Shown here piece by piece: positions 58,901-64,000 of a stretch of 64,000 nucleotides of DNA. The DNA comes from Tetranychus cinnabarinus. Lineage: Eukaryota; Arthropoda; Arachnida; Trombidiformes; Tetranychidae. Both the position numbers and the translations under genes were made by a program. Every line of letters starts with the position of its first letter. Position 1 is the first letter of the stretch. Where the stretch lies: contig WHVY01000003.1 in the NCBI GenBank assembly GCA_022266195.1, positions 12,214,001 to 12,278,000 on the forward strand. The letters run 5' to 3'. The notes beneath the pieces were generated by a model. It was not told where the DNA came from. It did no database searches and saw nothing but the letters and a program-made list of their open reading frames with translations.

Positions 58901-61900
58901 TTGCCATTCACTGATTACAGTGAGATAATAGTCTTGTAATAATTAATCAATAGCACTTTTAGAGTCTTGTTTTCAACCTTTTTTTACTCTTCTTGTTGTT
59001 CGTTTTTTTGCTGGTGTAACTCATTTCTCAAAACAAAACTAATTAGTTTGAATGATTAATGAAATGATTAATTGTTAATGGACTAAACAACTTTCGTCTT
59101 TCATCAACAAGTTTCCCTTTGGTTAATTGGTGAATGTGCTAGTAAAAAAAGAGAGAAAAGCGATTCTCGAAAAAAAGGCGAATCTTAAAGTTGAATTCAT
59201 GTTATTAATGAAGAGAAACGATAATTATGGTAATTTATTGTTCATCATTGAGTTCAAATGCAACTTGGTCCAATCAAATGGTCAATAAGTTATTATTGAA
59301 ATTGAATTTGTTGGTCATTTCCATCAGCAGTTGCAGTTGCAGGCAAAGATAAATGAATAATCAGTTTTAACAAATTGATTATCGTTGGATGAATGTGAAT
59401 AATGTTTAAACAATGAGAGATGCTTCACAAACCTAATGATGATAACTTTGTTTATCATGTTTTTTTTTCATTCGAAAGGCAAAGCGAACTTGAAGATTGA
59501 CCAATGTTTTCGTTTTTTTCTTGCTTTGCTTTACATGAAAAACTGATTTAATCTGATTTTCTTGGAGCAAAACATGTTTTTTGCTTCTTCTTACATGAAA
59601 TCAAGTTGGAAAAAAGTCAAACAATTGAAGGTAAAGTTTAGGATTAAGATGTAATGAAACAATTGAAGGGAAAAGAAGTGGATGAGTTTGGAAGAGGAAA
59701 GAGTGAGAAACAAGAGAATTACTTTTAATAGGAAATTCAGGATAATCCTTTTTTTCAGGAGAAGAACATGTTTAGGGAATGAAAAAGATGATCAACATTC
59801 TGATTTACCTGGTTTAATGATAAAATGGAAATGCTTTTTTTCCTTCCCAACAAAAACAATCTAAAATGAAAAGCTTTTCGTTCACTTTTTTGCTTCACTT
59901 TTTTGGACAATCATTGGCTAAATTGAGCTTCTTTTTTCAACCTTTTTCTTGGCGATAATTTTTTTATTAACTTTGGTTAGTCTTTATAATGATTGATAAA
60001 GAAGTGAGTTGATAAGCCTGATTAGATTGAAACTTTTGTCTTCATTTATCATTAGTTTTTATGATTGATTGAATTTGGTGACTTGTTTGATAATGAATTG
60101 AACTTGTTTCTAATGCGATTAAACCAAATGGTTTATTAACAATTGATGATTCTTTTAGATGACAAAAAAGGATTCATTTTCTGGTTTAAAAAATATAGTT
60201 TATTATCAACAAAATTCACCATCTTTTCGGGTTTACTCTCTTTATTACCTTTTCATGATCATTTCATGGGCGAAGGTAAGTTAATATAAGTTTTGTTGGT
60301 AGATCCATTGATGACCATTAAAGTTAATCCAAACTTACCTTTCCTTCAACATTTGTTAATTCATCATTTAAACTGATTTCTGCGGATTTATCACTTTTCT
60401 CATCTGTGATTGCAAATGATGAAAAGCAATACTCGACTGAAACATAAACAAGAGTAATCGACTGGACAAAGTCGTCCAGTGAAAGATGATCAACTAAACT
60501 ATTCGACTGGTTTAGAATTGAAATTTTGTTACATCAAAATTCAACTGCAGGAACTTCGTGATCATAGGAATAAAACAATCACCATTTACAGATTGATTAC
60601 TAACTGAATTAGACTAAACAATTTTCATCACTAAACAGTGAAATAAGCACACTGGCTTTGAACACAATTCACATAAAGATTATTGGAGTTGAAAGTGTTT
60701 AAAAGGTCAAGCTGAAACAAAAAGACACAAGATCCAGGTAAATGTGAAAATGAGAGACTTTTGTATGAAACCAGAGTCAATGAGACTTTGAACACAATTC
60801 ACAGATTATTTGATTCAAGGGTTAATCATAAAACACAAAATTTAAATAATTTAAGGTAAAATAAGAAACTTTCAATGCAGCTGAAAGCAACTGTTGAGAC
60901 CAAAGAGTAGAGGAGACTTCACTTTCTGGTTGAGACAATTTGTACAAAATTAGATAAGAAAAGGGAAAAGCTAAAGAAAAGGAAATCTTTGGGGTTTGTT
61001 ACATGATTACAATCTGTATTTGTGGATGACAAAGGAAAGTGTTGATCATTTACATGATAAAATAGAGATTTTAAAACTTTCCAAATTTTCACCACTTGTA
61101 TTTACTTTCGAGTAATCGCGATCCAATTATTTGTCTAATAATTCGCACTCATCAAGTTTTACCGTTCATTTGATCATCACTTATTCATAATGAAGATCTG
61201 CCTCCAGGCAAATGATAATCATTTGATTACAGAAGTGAGAGTTTATTTATTCAGTTATTTGCATTTCAAGTTTACCAATAAAATCAACGAGTCATGAAAG
61301 GTGCAAAAAGTTGAAGCTTAAGGAAAATATAAAGTTGATTGAATGATGAAATGATAAATTGTTGAACAAATTGAGTGTTGGATATACATATCTATTTGAA
61401 GACAATTGGTTTTAAGTTGAATTAGAGTTTCACTCTTATTGATTGTTCAATTGTTTTCAACAAGAAACACGGTCACTTTGGGTAGAACTGAATTTATCTC
61501 AATTTCCAACCTTAATGGAAAAATATTTTCATTTGCAATTTGATGGGTTAAACAAGCTCAACCGAAAACAGATTCACTTACAAGACTAAAAAAGACATTT
61601 AAAGACATCATCAAAACAAAATAGCCATGGAAAGGGTCCAAGCAAGAAATTACTGGCCAATTGATTTCCAAGTTCAATGAGTTTCATGAGTTACCAAGTG
61701 TGGAGAAAAAAGTTAAAATGAAACTTGATGATGCTTTACATTTTTGTTGATTGACTTGTCAAGTCAACAGTCAATAATGATTGTATCTATTTTTAAACTG
61801 AACCGGTAACATTATGTACAACATTGAACAGGGATTGAGGAGAAAGTTATAATGATATTATAAAATTGAGAAGGTTCAACAAAAGGATGAAATGGGTGAG

Positions 61901-64000
61901 AAGAAGAAGAAGCGAAAAATGTTAAATCTTTTTAGATTCGCTTTCGTTTCACTCCATTGATATGTTGAATGATCGGTCATCCATTAAAATCGCGTTGATA
62001 ACCTTGACTGGTCATTCTGTGTGAAACAATGAATCAAAAATTTGAATGGAAATCATGAGAAGGGAAAAGAGTGAAAAGAAGGCAAAAAAAGAGTTGAAAG
62101 TGTAACTTGTGTCAAGATGAGCAGAAAAGCAGAGTTTCCCTGTTTCATTGAAACATTGAAACAAGCCTATTATTCACACAAAGTCTACTCACAATTTTAT
62201 CTTAATTAAACCTTTCATTTGACGTTAACTTTATGTTAACTGTTTTTCCATTAACATGGAGTTCTCATCTTCACTCCCAGTTACCAGTTGAAAAAAAACC
62301 TGAAAAACCTTTCAAACCTCAAATTTGTGTGCCGTTTCCACTTTTCACTCAACTTTGCTTTTATTGATTTATTTGTTAACTTCAATTGGAAACAAATTTG
62401 AAGCAAAAGAAGAGGAAAAAAGTGTGAGAAGTAAAGGGTTGAACAAAAAGTGAAACTTGAAGTTAATCCATCAATTTAACGGCACTTTTAATTCCCTAAT
62501 TTCACTCTCAATAGACTTGCATGAAAAACTTCCGTTTTTTCACATTCAAAGTGATTAACAGAGAAACAAAAAAGTAGAATCATTTGTAATGTCCAGAAGA
62601 TGAGGAGAAACAGGGAAACAATGAAACAATATGAATGGGCAGAATTGGATGGAAAAGGAAAATTCATTTAAATGTTGTGAACTCAAGTTTCGATTCACAA
62701 GATTACAAAATTTTCTCCAGTTTTTTTGTTTTCTTTTAAGCAGAGAGGAAACAGCATGAAAAGGTTCACAATTGAAGAGTAGGAAGTGAAGAGAGTAAAA
62801 TATGGAAACAAGACCAACATAACTGGGAGTGAAAATGATGCGAACAAGAAAAAAAAAGTGAAATAACTTAATGTCAAAAAAGACTTGGAAAAATGATGTT
62901 AACTTGTTAAATGGATAACGGAAGGTAGACAAGGGATTCCAAGGCAACAAGCAAAAATATGATAACAAATCAGTGGGTTCATGTTATGCATATAAGTTGA
63001 TGGTGTGAAGACATGAGATGATGAAAAGTAACGAGTAAAGTTTCCATGTCAATAATGACTCAAAATGGGCTCAATATTGTGCTTCCTGACACAAACAGTG
63101 AATCCCAAAACTTGAAATTATTGTTATTCTGGTTTAACCTTATTGTCTGTTCATTTTACCCTCCAATCAGAACAACAAGAAAGAATCATTTTCTTCTTAA
63201 CTGAGAATCATGTTGATCAGAACAATCTGATTTTCGTCTTTTCTCTTTTTACGTTTTTCTGCATTTTCATTGTCTATTAATCTTTGGATATAAAGATGAA
63301 GGAATAATTTAAAAGATAAAATCGAGATTCTCTTTTTGTTGCCTCAAGACTTTTCTTTTTTTTGTTTCTATTCTTCGACTTGATGATAACTTCATGTTTA
63401 TCATCATTATTCAGGATTGAGATTGAAACTATTTTCTAAACTGAAGAGTATTTAAATGTATCAAATGTTAACAAAGTGAATTGACAAACGGCAAGGGTAA
63501 ATACATTTATACATATTACATATCACTTTAAGCCATTGGAATTGGAAATTTTGTCTTCTTCTTTTTCCTTCCATTTCCAGACTTGAGATCCTGACTGTGT
63601 AAAGAGACGAAAATGACAATCAGAATATTTTTTGTTCTCTTTCAGTTGCTATTCAATTTCTTCAAATTATATTATTCTCAAGTTAATATTATTCAGTTTT
63701 TTCCTTGTTTTCCTTTCTTTCAACTGTAATGAGTTTTCCTCAAGATTATTACAAATCATTACAAACCCTTGAGCTATTTTCATGATTGCTTGTACTTCAT
63801 CTTTTCATCATTCAATTTCTTCTCAAATTCATAATCAGCTTGAAACACGAAACATTTTCTGATTGGAAAAGAAAACATTTTTTTGGAAAAGTTTCATTCA
63901 AACATCGAATCGAAAATTGGATTTAGTGACTTTGATTTTCAACAGAAAAGTTGATTCAGTTTAAAGATTATGAGAAAAGATTAACAATTTTAAGCTTTTA
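49920..64000. other. 14-kb region without recognisable genes
   Basis: On both strands I find only short, AT-driven open stretches (for example near 51485, 53647, 57517, 58407 and 62555), none with family motifs. No transposase, long repeat, tRNA or rRNA was seen. It may be a large first intron of the candidate gene at 49.8 kb, or an intergenic regulatory region. Confidence 0.45.

Noticed and set aside
62555..62968. 137-codon minus-strand frame rich in Phe/Leu/Ser
   Set aside because: Mirror of A/G-rich low-complexity DNA; no ATG context or splice support.
1..64000. CRISPR arrays, bacterial operons, tRNA or rRNA genes
   Set aside because: No regularly spaced repeats of that kind, no cloverleaf with A and B boxes that I could see, and the genes are eukaryotic with introns.

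Overview
The window is nuclear DNA of an animal, most likely an arthropod and perhaps a mite. The base composition is AT-rich. The genes have few exons with GT-AG introns. The encoded families are animal families: a DEG/ENaC channel, an SLC2A13/HMIT-type transporter, a smoothelin-type calponin-homology protein and a FAM102/EEIG1 C2 protein. A short run of the arthropod telomere pentamer (CCTAA/TTAGG) also occurs. The species cannot be named from sequence alone.

Layout. 447-2146 (+) is a DEG/ENaC channel subunit. 3741-11819 (+) and 31708-37516 (+) are two HMIT-like transporter loci built in the same unusual way. The first has three and the second has two interchangeable first exons. Each of these has its own ATG and encodes transmembrane helices 1-5. 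Each ends at the same codon with an intact splice donor, and they are followed by a single common exon encoding the rest of the protein. The interval between the loci (about 12-31.7 kb) is packed with mobile DNA. It holds an intact mariner-type element (13259-14729), a Ty3/gypsy LTR element in a collapsed tandem form (17364-23699), a locally duplicated, microsatellite-rich zone (25.9-27.6 kb) and a 2.8-kb element with about 650-bp inverted arms (27691-30463). 42020-44210 (+) is a smoothelin-like CH-domain gene. It converges on a FAM102/EEIG1 gene at 44807-46065 (-). A hairpin MITE lies at 46847-47253. From about 49.9 kb to the end no gene is recognisable.

The most interesting feature is the pair of HMIT loci. 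The two clusters share the same first-exon classes (A-type and C-type), so the variable-first-exon/common-last-exon layout probably predates duplication of the cluster. The exon junction falls between TM5 and TM6, so each locus could make several transporters with different N-terminal halves on one C-terminal half. In three of the five first exons the splice donor lies in the loop of a potential 7-10 bp RNA hairpin. Near-identical tracts between paralogous exons suggest gene conversion.
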